A stretch of 64,000 nucleotides of DNA from Stackebrandtia albiflava (GCF_007994225.1 NZ_VLLL01000006.1:310001-374000), one strand, 5' to 3'. Positions 41,408-50,558 are shown, counted from the stretch's first letter. Translations and numbers: made by a program. Notes: generated from the letters alone by a model not told the origin.

Positions 41408-42483
41408 GGCGCCGCCTCCTTCGCGGTCCGCATCACCAGCACGAAGAACGGCGCCCCGATGAACGCCGTCACCACGCCGATCGGCAGTTCCGCCGGCGCG
41501 GCGACCGTACGGGCGGCCAGGTCCGCGAGGATGAGGAAGCTCGCCCCGCTCAACAGCGACAACGGCAGGATGCCCCGGTAGGAACGGCCCGTCAGCAACC
41601 GGATGATGTGCGGCACCACCACTCCCACGAAACCGATCAGGCCGCTGACCGACACGGCGGCGGCCGTCCCCAGCGACGCCGCCAACAGCAGGATCAGCCG
41701 GGAACGTCTCGGATGCAGCCCCAACGCGGCGGCCTCGTCGTCACCCACCGACAGCACGTCCAGTTCCCGCCGCCGGAACAACACCAGCGCCGCCGTCACC
41801 ACCACGTACGGCAACAGCAGCCGCACCTCCGCCCACCCGGCGACCGTGAGCTGCCCCAGCAGCCACGAGTACACCGACGTGATGGCGTCGACGTTGCGTT
41901 GCTGGATGTAGGTCTGGACGGCGCTGAGGAAACTCGACACCGCGACCCCCGCCAGGATCAGGGTGGTGGTCCCACGTCTCCGGCCGCCCGCCGCGCCCAG
42001 CAGGTACGTGGCGGCCAGCGCGAGCACGGCACCCACGAACGCCGCCAGTGGCAGCAGTCCGCGAGGCAGCGGAACCCCGGCCGTGCGCGCCACGATGAAC
42101 AACGTCGCCGCCAACCCGGCGCCGGCGGCGACACCCAGCAGCATCGGGTCGGCCAGCGGGTTGCGGAAGACACCCTGGTAGCAGCCGCCGGCGAGCGCGA
42201 GCATCGCGCCCACCAGCAGCGCCAGCAGGACACGCGGCAGCCGGAGCTTCCACACGATCGCGGCCTGCTGGGCGGTCAGGCCGGTGTCGAAGTCGGTGCC
42301 GAGGATCCGGTTGGCGAGTTCGGCGGCGACCCCGCCGAACGGCAGCGACACGGGACCGAACGCGACACCGGCGATGACGGTCAACACCAGCAGGAGCGAC
42401 GCGACGATCAGCCACGACGGCCGCAACCCCGCCGGACGGGGAAGCGTCCAGCGGGGCCGCGGCGGAACCGGGTCGGTGATCAC
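41404..42483 (-). CDS. btuC: Cobalamin ABC importer permease
   Basis: The 359-residue FecCD/BtuC-type permease has about ten helices, with the conserved LRLPRVLLALLVGAMLALAG (first cytoplasmic coupling region) and GLIGFVGVVVPHIIRLLTG, where a Gly-rich loop contacts the ATPase. The GTG at 42483 lies 11 nt after the BtuF stop. It belongs to the riboswitch-controlled operon and sits in the cell membrane between the binding protein and ATPase. Confidence 0.88.
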   Translation of the reverse strand: MITDPVPPRPRWTLPRPAGLRPSWLIVASLLLVLTVIAGVAFGPVSLPFGGVAAELANRILGTDFDTGLTAQQAAIVWKLRLPRVLLALLVGAMLALAGGCYQGVFRNPLADPMLLGVAAGAGLAATLFIVARTAGVPLPRGLLPLAAFVGAVLALAATYLLGAAGGRRRGTTTLILAGVAVSSFLSAVQTYIQQRNVDAITSVYSWLLGQLTVAGWAEVRLLLPYVVVTAALVLFRRRELDVLSVGDDEAAALGLHPRRSRLILLLAASLGTAAAVSVSGLIGFVGVVVPHIIRLLTGRSYRGILPLSLLSGASFLILADLAARTVAAPAELPIGVVTAFIGAPFFVLVMRTAKEAAP

Positions 42484-42494
42484 GGTGCGCGGTG

Positions 42495-43406
42495 TCAGGC
42501 GGCGGCCGCGGCCGTGGTGATCGCCTCCATCAACTCCACGACGCGGGGACCCCACCGGGACGCGACGTCGGGGTCGAGGACGACGACGCCGTCGTTCTTC
42601 ACCGCCGTCACGGTGTCCCAGCCGTCCCGGCCGGTGACGTCGGCGGCGGCCTCCTCACCGGAGACGAAGATCAGGTCCGGGTCGGCGTCGAGGATGTACT
42701 CGGCCGACAGTTGGGGGTACCCGCCGGCCTCCTCGGCGCCCTCGGCCGCGTCGGCGATGTTCTCCAGGCCCGCCATCTCCAGCAGGGACCCGGCGAACGT
42801 CGTCGACGTCAACGAGAACAGCTGGTTGTCGAGCTCGTAGTACGCGGTGAGCGGCTCAGGCTGGTCGGGCAGTTCCGTCAGCAGCTTCTCGATACCGGTG
42901 GCGATGTCGTCGTTGACGGTCTCGGCCTCCTCGGTGTGCCCGGTGAGGGCACCCAGGTCGCTGATCTGCCGGTACGTGTCCTCGATGGTGGCGGCGGCCG
43001 GCGCGTAGTACACCGGGACCTCCACCTCTTCGAGTTTCGCGATGATGCCCTCCTGGTCGTGGGACAGCACGACCAGGTCTGGCTGGTACTCGGTGATCGC
43101 CTCGACGTTCGGCATGTAGGCGTCGAGGTCGGTGGTGGGGACGCCCTCCGGGTGGTTGGAGGTCATGTCGACGGCGGTGACCTGGTCACCCGCGTCGATG
43201 GCCCACAGCATCTCGGTGGCGGTCGCCGACAACGACACGATCTTCTCGGGACGTTCCGGGAGCACGAGGTCGCCGGCGGCGTACGTGCTCTCCGTGGAGG
43301 GGGAGGCGGAGTCGCCGGGTTCGGTGCCGCCGCCGCAGGCGGCGAGTGTCCCGGCCAGTGACAGGGCCATCGCGCCGACGAGGGCGGCACGAGGAGTACG
43401 GTTCAT
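42495..43406 (-). CDS. btuF: Cobalamin ABC importer lipoprotein binding protein
   Basis: The 303-residue lipoprotein has a signal peptide with lipobox LAAC, then a disordered linker and a class III periplasmic-binding fold (PEKIVSLSATATEMLWAIDA, PNVEAITEYQPDLVVLSHD, YPQLSAEYILDADPDLIFVS). It binds the substrate and delivers it to BtuCD. Iron-siderophore use is the other option, but the upstream cobalamin riboswitch argues for a corrinoid. Confidence 0.88.
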   Translation of the reverse strand: MNRTPRAALVGAMALSLAGTLAACGGGTEPGDSASPSTESTYAAGDLVLPERPEKIVSLSATATEMLWAIDAGDQVTAVDMTSNHPEGVPTTDLDAYMPNVEAITEYQPDLVVLSHDQEGIIAKLEEVEVPVYYAPAAATIEDTYRQISDLGALTGHTEEAETVNDDIATGIEKLLTELPDQPEPLTAYYELDNQLFSLTSTTFAGSLLEMAGLENIADAAEGAEEAGGYPQLSAEYILDADPDLIFVSGEEAAADVTGRDGWDTVTAVKNDGVVVLDPDVASRWGPRVVELMEAITTAAAAA

Positions 43407-43504
43407 GGTCTCTCCTAGCGGGGTGGCGAGGGATGTCGGCTCGCCGGACGGGCTAGAAGATCCCGGCGGTGCGAACGCTCGTTCCTCGACAGCTCGGTTC
43501 GCGA

Positions 43505-43625
43505 CACCGGGGCAGGCGGCCTGGCTCAGCCCCCGTGCGGGGGCATCACAGTTGCGGGACAGCGCCGGATTCGCACCGGCTTCGCTGCGCAGGGTGTCAG
43601 GTGTTCGCCATGACGGTAACGCAGA
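43505..43625 (-). ncRNA. Cobalamin riboswitch
   Basis: On the minus strand the core reads GAAGCCGGTGCGAATCCGGC, then GCTGTCCCGCAACTGTGA, then a GC-rich hairpin around GCACGGGGGC, then GAGCCAGGCCGCCTGCC, the AdoCbl-riboswitch pattern. It sits about 100 nt upstream of btuF and should reduce expression of the transport operon when B12 is abundant. Ends are approximate. Confidence 0.88.
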
Positions 43626-43681
43626 GCCGCGTACGGGTCGCAGTCACCCGTGCGGGCGGGAGCCCCGTCACTCCGGCCGGG

Positions 43682-45082
43682 TCAGCATTCGATGACGTTG
43701 ACGGCGAGGCCGCCCCGTGACGTCTCCTTGTACTTGACCTTCATGTCGGCGCCGGTCTCCCGCATGGTCTTGATGACCTTGTCGAGGCTGACGGTGTGCC
43801 TGCCGTCGCCGCGCATCGCCAACCTGGCGGCGGTGATGGCCTTGATGGAGGCGACCGCGTTGCGTTCGATGCACGGGATCTGGACGAGCCCGCCGACGGG
43901 GTCGCAGGTGAGACCGAGGTTGTGTTCCATGGCGATCTCGGCGGCGTTCTCGACCTGCGCGGGGGTCCCGCCGAGTACCTCGGTGAGCCCGGCGGCGGCC
44001 ATCGAGCAGGCCGACCCGACCTCGCCCTGGCAGCCGACCTCGGCACCGGAGATCGAGGCGTTCTCCTTGAACAGCACGCCGATGGCGGCGGCGGTCAACA
44101 GGAACCGGACCACCCCGTCCGGTCCGGCGCCGGGCACGTACCGCCAGTAGTAGTGCAGGACGGCGGGCACGATGCCGGCGGCGCCGTTGGTGGGCGCGGT
44201 CACGACCCGGCCCCCGGCGGCGTTCTCCTCGTTCACCGCCAACGCGAACAGCGTCACCCAGTCCATCACCTGCAGCGGGTCGCTGGTGGCCTGGCGGCCG
44301 AGGTCGCTCTCGGCCTGGTGCTCGTCGCGGAGGCGGCGGTACAGCTCGGAGGCGCGTCGCGGCACCTTGAGTCCGCCGGGCAGTCGTCCCTCGGTGTGGC
44401 ATCCGGCGTGCACGCAGTCGCGCATGACCTGCCAGATCCGCAGCAGGCCTTCCCGGACGTCGGACTTGGAACGCCAGGCGAGTTCGTTGGCGAGCATGAC
44501 CTGGCTGATCGACGAACCGGTGCGTTCGGTGATGTCGAGCAGTTCCGCGCCGGTGGTGAACGGGTGGGTGACCCGGGTGTCGTCGGCCTTGATGGGGGAG
44601 TCGCCGGCCGCCGCCGACTCGTCCACGACGAAGCCGCCGCCGACCGAGTAGTAGGTGCGTTCCCGGATCTCGGCGCCGTTGGCGTCGCGGGCGGCGAACA
44701 CCATTCCGTTGGGGTGGAAGGGCAGGCTGCGGCGGCGGTGGAGGGTGAGGTCGGTGTCCGGGTGGAAGTCGATGTGGTGGACGCCGAGGAGGTTGAGGCG
44801 GCCGGTGCGGTGGATCGCGTCGACGCGGTCGGTGACGCCGCGGGTGTCGACGGTCTCGGGGTCCTCGCCCTCCAGGCCGAGGAGTACCGCGGGGCCGGAG
44901 CCGTGCCCGTGGCCGGTGGCGCCGAGCGAGCCGAACAGCTCGGCGCGGATGGCGGTGACGCCGGAGAGCATCCCGTCGGCCTTGAGTCCCTCGACGAAGG
45001 TGCGGGCGGCCCGCATGGGTCCGACGGTGTGGGAGCTGGACGGCCCGATCCCGATCTTGAACAGATCGAACACGCTGATCAT
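43682..45082 (-). CDS. sdaA: L-serine ammonia-lyase (iron-sulfur, single chain)
   Basis: The 466-residue enzyme converts L-serine to pyruvate and ammonia using a [4Fe-4S] cluster. It starts with [20 protein letters not shown] and has the cluster-type cysteines in [20 protein letters not shown] and [20 protein letters not shown]. Length fits the fused alpha-beta form of E. coli SdaA. The ATG at 45082 follows AAGGAGTT; a start at 45115 is not supported by the family. Confidence 0.93.
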   Translation of the reverse strand: MISVFDLFKIGIGPSSSHTVGPMRAARTFVEGLKADGMLSGVTAIRAELFGSLGATGHGHGSGPAVLLGLEGEDPETVDTRGVTDRVDAIHRTGRLNLLGVHHIDFHPDTDLTLHRRRSLPFHPNGMVFAARDANGAEIRERTYYSVGGGFVVDESAAAGDSPIKADDTRVTHPFTTGAELLDITERTGSSISQVMLANELAWRSKSDVREGLLRIWQVMRDCVHAGCHTEGRLPGGLKVPRRASELYRRLRDEHQAESDLGRQATSDPLQVMDWVTLFALAVNEENAAGGRVVTAPTNGAAGIVPAVLHYYWRYVPGAGPDGVVRFLLTAAAIGVLFKENASISGAEVGCQGEVGSACSMAAAGLTEVLGGTPAQVENAAEIAMEHNLGLTCDPVGGLVQIPCIERNAVASIKAITAARLAMRGDGRHTVSLDKVIKTMRETGADMKVKYKETSRGGLAVNVIEC

Positions 45083-45255
45083 GGCGAACTCCTTGAACAC
45101 TGTGGACGACGGCACCTCGTCGTGCCGGCCGCTGGCAAGCGTAACGCGCCGGAGATCACTGAATGCCGCGCCGAGACGGGCTTCACCACGTATTCATCGC
45201 CGGGGGTGCCCGCCGACACCGGGAGCGTGCCCGGAATGTGCCGGGACGTCCGGGT

Positions 45256-47286
45256 TCACTCCCGCAGGCCCGCCTTCCGGTCGGCCTCGGCCAGCTTCGC
45301 CAGGTACGCGTTGTACCGCTCGTGCGGGTCGTCCTCGGGACGGCCGGTCTCGGCGGCGCGTGCCGCGAGCCGGTCCAGCCGCCTGCCCTCGCGTTCCTCG
45401 CTGCGGGACCACTGCCACACGAGCGCGGCCAGTACGACGACGCTGGGTATCTCGCCGAACGCCCACGCGATGCCGCCGCCGGTCCGCTGGTCCTCCAGCG
45501 ACGAGGCGCCCCAGTCGCGGCCGAGCGCCTGGAACCAGTCGGCGGCGATCACCTCCGTGGACTGCATGATCGTGAGTCCGAAGATGGTGTGGAACACCAC
45601 GGCGATGAAGAACATCAGGACCCGCGCCGGGTACGGGGGCCGCCGGGGCGCCGGGTCGGGTCCGATGATCACCCAGAAGAACAGACCGCCCGCCGCCAGG
45701 AAGTGCCCCACCATCAGCATGTGCCCGGCGTGGGACCGCATCGCCCATTCGAACAGCGACGTGAAGTACATCAGGTAGAGGCTGAATATGTACAGCGCCA
45801 ACGCGATCAACGGATGCGACACGAACCGGACGAACCGGGAGTGCAGGATCGCCAGCAGCCACTCGCGGGGGCCGCGCGGCCTGGCGGGCCGCAGCGCCCG
45901 CAACGCCAGTGTCAGGGGGGCGCCCAGTACCAGCATGATCGGGATCAGCATGTTCAGCGTCATGTGCTGCACCATGTGGACGCTGAACATGACCATGCTG
46001 TACCGGCCCATGCCCGAGGAGGTCACGAACACCGCGAGGCCCCAACCGCCGATCCACACCAGGACACGGGTCACCGGCCAGCGGTCGCCGCGTGCGACCA
46101 GCCGCCGCACTCCCAGCAGGTACAGGCCGATCCCGGCGACGGCGGCGGTGCAGATCAACACCTGCGGATACCAGTCGAGGAGGAGGCTGCGCACGGTGAG
46201 CGGCCCGGGCATCGGGAAACCCAGCAGCGACTGCGCGGCGGTCTCGTCGGCCTCGGGAACCGGGAACGGTGTGCGGGACAACGCCACCGCGAGACCGAAG
46301 GTGGCGCCCATGACGACGAGCTCGACCGCGGCCAGGCGCCGGAACGCCCGGGTCTCACCCGCGTCGACACGGGGGATCGTGGCGCGGCGGTGCCACAGGC
46401 CGAACCCGCCCAGGACGACCAGGGCGGCGGACTTCGCCAGCACCTCCCGGCCGTAGGGGGTGCCCAGCAGGTCGCCGAGGCCGGTGAGCCGGGTGGCGGC
46501 GTTGACGACCCCGGAGGCCCCCACGAGCACGAACGCGACCAACGCGACCCGGCTGTACCGGCGGACGGCGGGCGCGGCGGTGCGGCGCGCCAACAGGAGC
46601 GCCAGCAGGCCGCCCGTCCACAGCAGTGCGCCCAGGACGTGCAGGATCATCGAGTCCACCGCGATCTGGTGGTTGCCCGAGGACGCGGAGTGGCCGGTGA
46701 AGACCTGAGGCAGTGCCGCGGCGATCGCGATCACGGTCGCCCAGGCGGCGGAGTTGACGGTCAGCGTGTTGAGCGCCACCACTCCCGCCACCAGCGCCAG
46801 GACCGCGGTCAGCGCGAGCGCGAAACCGTCCTCGGTGTCGGACAGGTAGCTCCACACGGCTTCGGGGGTCGCCGTCTCCATCCCGGAGGCGAACACGTCG
46901 GCGAGCGTGGCGGGTGCCTGCACGAGTGCCACGACCGCCCACAGCACGGCGAGCCAGCCGCCGGTCTTCAACCACCGCCACGCGGTCGACCGGATGCGGC
47001 CGTCCTCGCCGTCGACGAAGAACGCGGCGGCGGCCAGGCAGCCGACGACACCGGCGGACAGTAGTTGCCCGGCGAGTTTCAGCATGGGGACGAGCCAGGT
47101 GACGGTGGTGTCGCGTGGCGGCAGCCCGAGTACGGGCTCGGTGATGACGCCACCGCCGAGGTTCAGCACCCACACCGCGACGCCGACTGCCGCGGCCACG
47201 GCGAGCGCGGGCACCACGGGGTTGACGCCGCGTCGCGCGGGCGCGGACACCGGGGCGTCGGTGGAGGGTTTCGCTGTGTCTACCAC
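45256..47286 (-). CDS. CopD-CtaG fusion membrane protein
   Basis: The 676-residue protein has about 16 hydrophobic helices. The N-terminal half (residues about 130-340) is CopD-like (QVFTGHSASSGNHQIAVDSM and HVLGALLWTGGLLALLLAR), and the C-terminal half is a caa3-type CtaG (FSVHMVQHMTLNMLIPIMLV, MLMVGHFLAAGGLFFWVIIG). Both are linked to copper handling and cytochrome-oxidase assembly. This fusion is common in actinobacteria. The gene is monocistronic here as far as seen. Confidence 0.9.
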   Translation of the reverse strand: MVDTAKPSTDAPVSAPARRGVNPVVPALAVAAAVGVAVWVLNLGGGVITEPVLGLPPRDTTVTWLVPMLKLAGQLLSAGVVGCLAAAAFFVDGEDGRIRSTAWRWLKTGGWLAVLWAVVALVQAPATLADVFASGMETATPEAVWSYLSDTEDGFALALTAVLALVAGVVALNTLTVNSAAWATVIAIAAALPQVFTGHSASSGNHQIAVDSMILHVLGALLWTGGLLALLLARRTAAPAVRRYSRVALVAFVLVGASGVVNAATRLTGLGDLLGTPYGREVLAKSAALVVLGGFGLWHRRATIPRVDAGETRAFRRLAAVELVVMGATFGLAVALSRTPFPVPEADETAAQSLLGFPMPGPLTVRSLLLDWYPQVLICTAAVAGIGLYLLGVRRLVARGDRWPVTRVLVWIGGWGLAVFVTSSGMGRYSMVMFSVHMVQHMTLNMLIPIMLVLGAPLTLALRALRPARPRGPREWLLAILHSRFVRFVSHPLIALALYIFSLYLMYFTSLFEWAMRSHAGHMLMVGHFLAAGGLFFWVIIGPDPAPRRPPYPARVLMFFIAVVFHTIFGLTIMQSTEVIAADWFQALGRDWGASSLEDQRTGGGIAWAFGEIPSVVVLAALVWQWSRSEEREGRRLDRLAARAAETGRPEDDPHERYNAYLAKLAEADRKAGLRE

Positions 47287-47604
47287 GGGTTCGATCCTCT
47301 ACGACGCAATGTCGAAGCGCGCGGCGGGGCCGTCGTCAGTGACCGTGGCGTCTCGCCGAGGGGGAACGGTGGTGGTGAAGTGGCCGGTGTCGGCGGATGG
47401 GGTGGCGGTGTGGGCGGGCGTCGGTCGGTGCGGCCGGTCGGTGCGACCGAAGGCCGGGCGTCGCGGTCGCCGGCGGGTGGACTGCGCCGAGACCGCACCG
47501 GTGTCCTGTGCACCGGTGGGTGGTCGTCGTGCGAGGCGGACGCGCGGCGCGGCCGTCGCCCCGGGCCGCCGCGTCGGGGCACCGACACGACGGTCCATAA
47601 TGGG
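47287..47604. other. Intergenic region upstream of the CopD-CtaG gene
   Basis: Part of the 514-bp gene-free gap 47287-47800. A basic, low-complexity frame (47299-47598, minus strand, about 99 codons from ATG 47598) is open, but Arg/Pro/Thr-rich content and mixed third positions make coding doubtful. The remainder is repeat copy D (47605-47709) and 91 bp that belong to the convergent membrane-protein gene end. Confidence 0.4.
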
Positions 47605-47709
47605 TTCTCCACAATCCGGAGTTGTCCACACCCCTCCCCGTCCGCGGCTGGTGCGGCCCCGTCCATCGGCGTAGGCTCGACGCCATGGGGAGGAGGAGTG
47701 GCGGCCCCC
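47605..47709 (+). repeat. Dispersed DnaA-box/promoter repeat, copy D
   Basis: On the plus strand: TTCTCCACA (47605-47613), 8 nt, TTGTCCACA (47622-47630, the actinobacterial consensus DnaA box), exactly 41 nt, TAGGCT (47672-47677), seven nt, ATGGGGAGGAGGAGTGG from 47685, and GGCGGCCCCC (to 47709). TGGTGC stands 17 nt before TAGGCT. The tail is identical to that of copy B. The ATG opens a frame antisense to the neighbour. Confidence 0.9.
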
Positions 47710-47800
47710 GAACACGTGCGTGCGGTCGCGCCTTCCCCACCGGGTCCTCAACCCGGGTGGGCCGCCGTGCGTTCTGGGAGCGGTCTTCGGTGGGGCCGGT

Positions 47801-48310
47801 TCAGCGGGTCAGCGAGCCGAAGTCGTTCCGTCCCCGGTCGCGCGTGCGGCGGCGTTCCGCGCTCACCGCCTCGATCAGCCAGGCCCCGCCGAGTAGGCAG
47901 ACGGCCAGGATCGCGAGGGACGTGCCCTCGCCGGTCTCGGGGTTGCCGACGAACCGGATCGGGTCGGTGATCTGATTCCACAGCAGGACCAGGCCGCCGG
48001 CCGTGATCCCGGCGAGGACGGTCATGGTGACGCCGCGGGCGACGGTGTGGGTCCGCATCGCGGTGAGCGCGACGGAGGACACGAGGCACAGCACGGTCAG
48101 CCAGGCGGCGACGCAGCCGGAGTCGACGACGGCGGACTCGGTGAGACCGGTGAACAGTTCCCCGGCGAACAACAGGCCGGCCCCGGTGTGGCGTTCCCGG
48201 ATGTCGTCGGCTTCGTTGACGTACCAGGGCAGGAACAGCGCGACCAGTAGGACGCCGTGGAGTACGGCGATTCCGGTGTGCAGGCGAAGCCGGGGTGTGG
48301 GCTCGGTCAT
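47801..48310 (-). CDS. Four-helix membrane protein of unknown function
   Basis: The 169-residue protein has four hydrophobic helices (TGIAVLHGVLLVALFLPWYV, VAAWLTVLCLVSSVALTAM, VTMTVLAGITAGGLVLLW, SLAILAVCLLGGAWLIEAVS) with a LPWY motif and a hydrophilic loop after the first. The C-terminus is basic (ERRRTRDRGRNDF). I do not recognise a family. Repeat copy D points antisense into its 3' end. Confidence 0.65.
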   Translation of the reverse strand: MTEPTPRLRLHTGIAVLHGVLLVALFLPWYVNEADDIRERHTGAGLLFAGELFTGLTESAVVDSGCVAAWLTVLCLVSSVALTAMRTHTVARGVTMTVLAGITAGGLVLLWNQITDPIRFVGNPETGEGTSLAILAVCLLGGAWLIEAVSAERRRTRDRGRNDFGSLTR

Positions 48311-48357
48311 GACCGCACGTTACCCAACCGGCACAAGACGTCCGGTGACGGAGTGGA

Positions 48358-48386
48358 CCCGGGCGGCCGTGGTCGGGCCGCCCGGG
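48358..48386 (-). terminator. Terminator hairpin after the chitinase gene
   Basis: An 11-bp stem, CCCGGGCGGCC (48358-48368) with GGCCGCCCGGG (48376-48386), closes a 7-nt loop directly after the chitinase stop. Confidence 0.7.
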
Positions 48387-48394
48387 TGCCGGGT

Positions 48395-49453
48395 TCAGCA
48401 GTAGAGGTTGCCGCCGGGGGCGACGCCCAGCAGGCTCGTGAAGGACTGGTACTTGGTGACGCGGCTCTGGACCTGTCCGGGGTTGCCGCCGTCGCATTCG
48501 AGTGCGCCGTTGATGGCCCGGATGGTCTCACCGAATCCGTGGCCGCCGACCATGGCGTTGTGCGCGGTCATGGAGCCGGGGCCGCTCTGGGTCATCCAGT
48601 ACCAGATGGCGGTCTTCCACGCCACCGCCGAGTCCTGCTCGACGAGCCAGGGGTTGGTCAGCAGCGGCAGTCCGAGGGCGTTGCCCGCGGCGTTGTAGTT
48701 GAAGTTCCAGCTCAACTGGATCGGCCCGCGGCCGTAGTAGGCGTCGTTTCCTGCGGGGCAGCCGTAGGGCTGGGTGGTGTCGCAATAGTGCGGGTAGTTT
48801 GCCTGGTTCTGTTCGACGATGTGGACGAGTCCGCCGGTCTCGTGGGAGACGTTGGCCAGGAAGGCCGCGGCCTCCTGCTTGGCGACGGTGGTGCCGCCGG
48901 CGGCGAACGCCGGGAAGGACTGCGCCGCGGTGACGAGTCCACTGTAGGTGTAGAACGGGTTCCGGTTGGGGAACATCTGCTGGAACTGGGATTCGGTGAC
49001 GACGAAGCCGGACGGGTCCGGGTCTCCGCCGCCGTCGCACTGGTACGGGTTCCAGTACCAGGTGGATATGACGGGGTCGTATCCGGGATTGTCGTGTTCG
49101 GCGATGTAGAGGTTGCCGTCGCTGTAGCGGACGATGCTGCCGGCGGGGTACCAGGTGCCCGCCACCCAGGACGGGTGGTCGCAGTCGTCGGAGGGCGGGT
49201 TGCCGCCGCCGTCGCAGGGGCCGTTGTCGGTCCACACGGAGGCGGTGCCGGGTGCCTCGTTCTGGGTCCACCACTGCGCGGTGTAGTTGCGTCCGTTGTG
49301 GGAGGCGGTGTCGCCTCCCCAGTAGACGGTCGCGGAGTTCCACGGGGTGTCGCAGGACTGGGCGGCCTGGGCGGTGGATCCGGGGAGCAGGAAGGCGATC
49401 ACGCCGACGACGGCGACCGCCAGTGTCGCCGTGAGGGCACGTATTCGGGACAT
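48395..49453 (-). CDS. Secreted GH19 chitinase with two carbohydrate-binding modules
   Basis: The 352-residue protein has a signal peptide (MSRIRALTATLAVAVVGVIA, cleavage near AQA), two ChtBD3/CBM5-12-type modules (CDTPWNSATVYWGGDTASHN; WVAGTWYPAGSIVRYSDGNL) and a C-terminal GH19 domain with FLANVSHETGG (general-acid Glu), YYGRGPIQLSWNFNYNAAG and WYWMTQ. It hydrolyses chitin outside the cell. ATG 49453 was chosen over a TTG at 49477. The AT-rich palindrome at 49491-49504 in the promoter is a probable operator and differs from the 12-bp direct repeats described before Streptomyces chi genes. Confidence 0.92.
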   Translation of the reverse strand: MSRIRALTATLAVAVVGVIAFLLPGSTAQAAQSCDTPWNSATVYWGGDTASHNGRNYTAQWWTQNEAPGTASVWTDNGPCDGGGNPPSDDCDHPSWVAGTWYPAGSIVRYSDGNLYIAEHDNPGYDPVISTWYWNPYQCDGGGDPDPSGFVVTESQFQQMFPNRNPFYTYSGLVTAAQSFPAFAAGGTTVAKQEAAAFLANVSHETGGLVHIVEQNQANYPHYCDTTQPYGCPAGNDAYYGRGPIQLSWNFNYNAAGNALGLPLLTNPWLVEQDSAVAWKTAIWYWMTQSGPGSMTAHNAMVGGHGFGETIRAINGALECDGGNPGQVQSRVTKYQSFTSLLGVAPGGNLYC

Positions 49454-49490
49454 CTGACCACTCACTTTCACTTTCAAGTCAGTAAGTTAA

Positions 49491-49504
49491 CTGATATATA
49501 TCAG
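49491..49504. promoter_or_regulatory. AT-rich palindrome CTGATATATATCAG upstream of the chitinase
   Basis: A perfect 14-bp palindrome, unusually rich in A+T, lies 37 bp before the chitinase ATG. It probably overlaps the promoter and serves as an operator or a high-AT nucleoid-protein (Lsr2-like) site. Confidence 0.45.
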
Positions 49505-49567
49505 CAACTATCGATGTGATCAAGTGGTGTCGTGTCATGACGTTCCGTATACCGGAGTGATCGCGGG

Positions 49568-50452
49568 TCAGTCCCGCAACGCCTCCAGGGTCCGCCGGGC
49601 GATGCGCGCCATCATCGGATTGGTCTCGACGTAGTACGGCAACGCCATGATCGCCTGCAGTACGGCCCATCCCCGGCCCCGCAGCCACTCCTCGTCGTCG
49701 GCGGCCAGACCGTGCCGGTACGCCTTCCGCGCCTCCCCCGACCACACCGTCCACGCGGCCAGCATGTCCACGGCCGGGTCGCCGATCCCGGCGATCTCGA
49801 AGTCCAACACCCCCACCAGCTCACCGTCCCGCACCAACAGGTTGCCGGGCATGAGGTCGGCGTGGATCCGTGCCGGCGTCCCCGAGTACGCCGGTGCCGC
49901 CACACACCGCCGCCACAACCGTTCGATCGGTGCCGTGTCGATCAGATGCCCGCTGCGGGCCAGCGCGTCGGTGACCGCCGCGTCGTGGTCGGCCAGCGGC
50001 CCGCCCCTGCCGACGCCGGGCCAGCCCCGACCGTCGTTGCCCACCGCGCGCAACGCCGACACGAACTCCGCCAACCGGTGTGCGGCCGCGACCGGATCAC
50101 GGAACGGCACGGTGTCGGCGGTGGCGCCGGGAAGCCACCGGTGGACCGTCCACAGTCCCGGATACCCCGGACCGGGTTCCCCCACCGCGACCGGCTCCGG
50201 GATCGCCAGCGGCAGCCGTTCCGCCAGGCGGTGGGCCAGGGCGATCCGCTCCGACAGCTCCGCTCGGAACTCCGCACTCGCGTCCGGCTGCAACGGGAAC
50301 CGCGCCACCAGATCGTCCCCGACGCGGAACAGCGCGTTGACCGTGCCGTGTGAGGGCACCGGCCGGATCTCGGCACCGCGCGACCCGGGCAGCGCGTCCG
50401 CCACCAGGGACGCCACCGTCACGACGTCCACGTCCACCTGGTCGGAGTGCAT
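49568..50452 (-). CDS. Aminoglycoside-phosphotransferase-family (APH) kinase
   Basis: The 294-residue APH-fold kinase has ALFRVGDDLVARFPLQPDAS in the N-lobe, the catalytic loop RIHADLMPGNLLV and the Mg-binding segment GVLDFEIAGIGDPAVDML. It resembles the kinase at 29516-30451 in layout (about one third of C-lobe positions look alike) but is clearly separate. The substrate is unknown. ATG 50452 or GTG 50464 may be the start. Confidence 0.85.
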   Translation of the reverse strand: MHSDQVDVDVVTVASLVADALPGSRGAEIRPVPSHGTVNALFRVGDDLVARFPLQPDASAEFRAELSERIALAHRLAERLPLAIPEPVAVGEPGPGYPGLWTVHRWLPGATADTVPFRDPVAAAHRLAEFVSALRAVGNDGRGWPGVGRGGPLADHDAAVTDALARSGHLIDTAPIERLWRRCVAAPAYSGTPARIHADLMPGNLLVRDGELVGVLDFEIAGIGDPAVDMLAAWTVWSGEARKAYRHGLAADDEEWLRGRGWAVLQAIMALPYYVETNPMMARIARRTLEALRD

Positions 50453-50558
50453 CTTGAGAGTCACCCGGTCATGCTGCCGCAACCCCCCCGGCGCCCGCAA
50501 TCGGATTCGGGCGACCCGCCGCCGGACACGATGTGCGACGGACGGGTCGCCGGCTGAC

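Noticed and set aside
47299-47598. 99-codon basic frame upstream of the CopD-CtaG gene
   Set aside because: Arg/Pro/Thr-rich, no domain, no ribosome binding site; its start lies beside repeat copy D.
29516-50452. The two APH-type kinases as antibiotic-resistance genes
   Set aside because: The fold is clear, but actinobacteria have many such kinases without resistance function and no specific resistance subfamily could be recognised.
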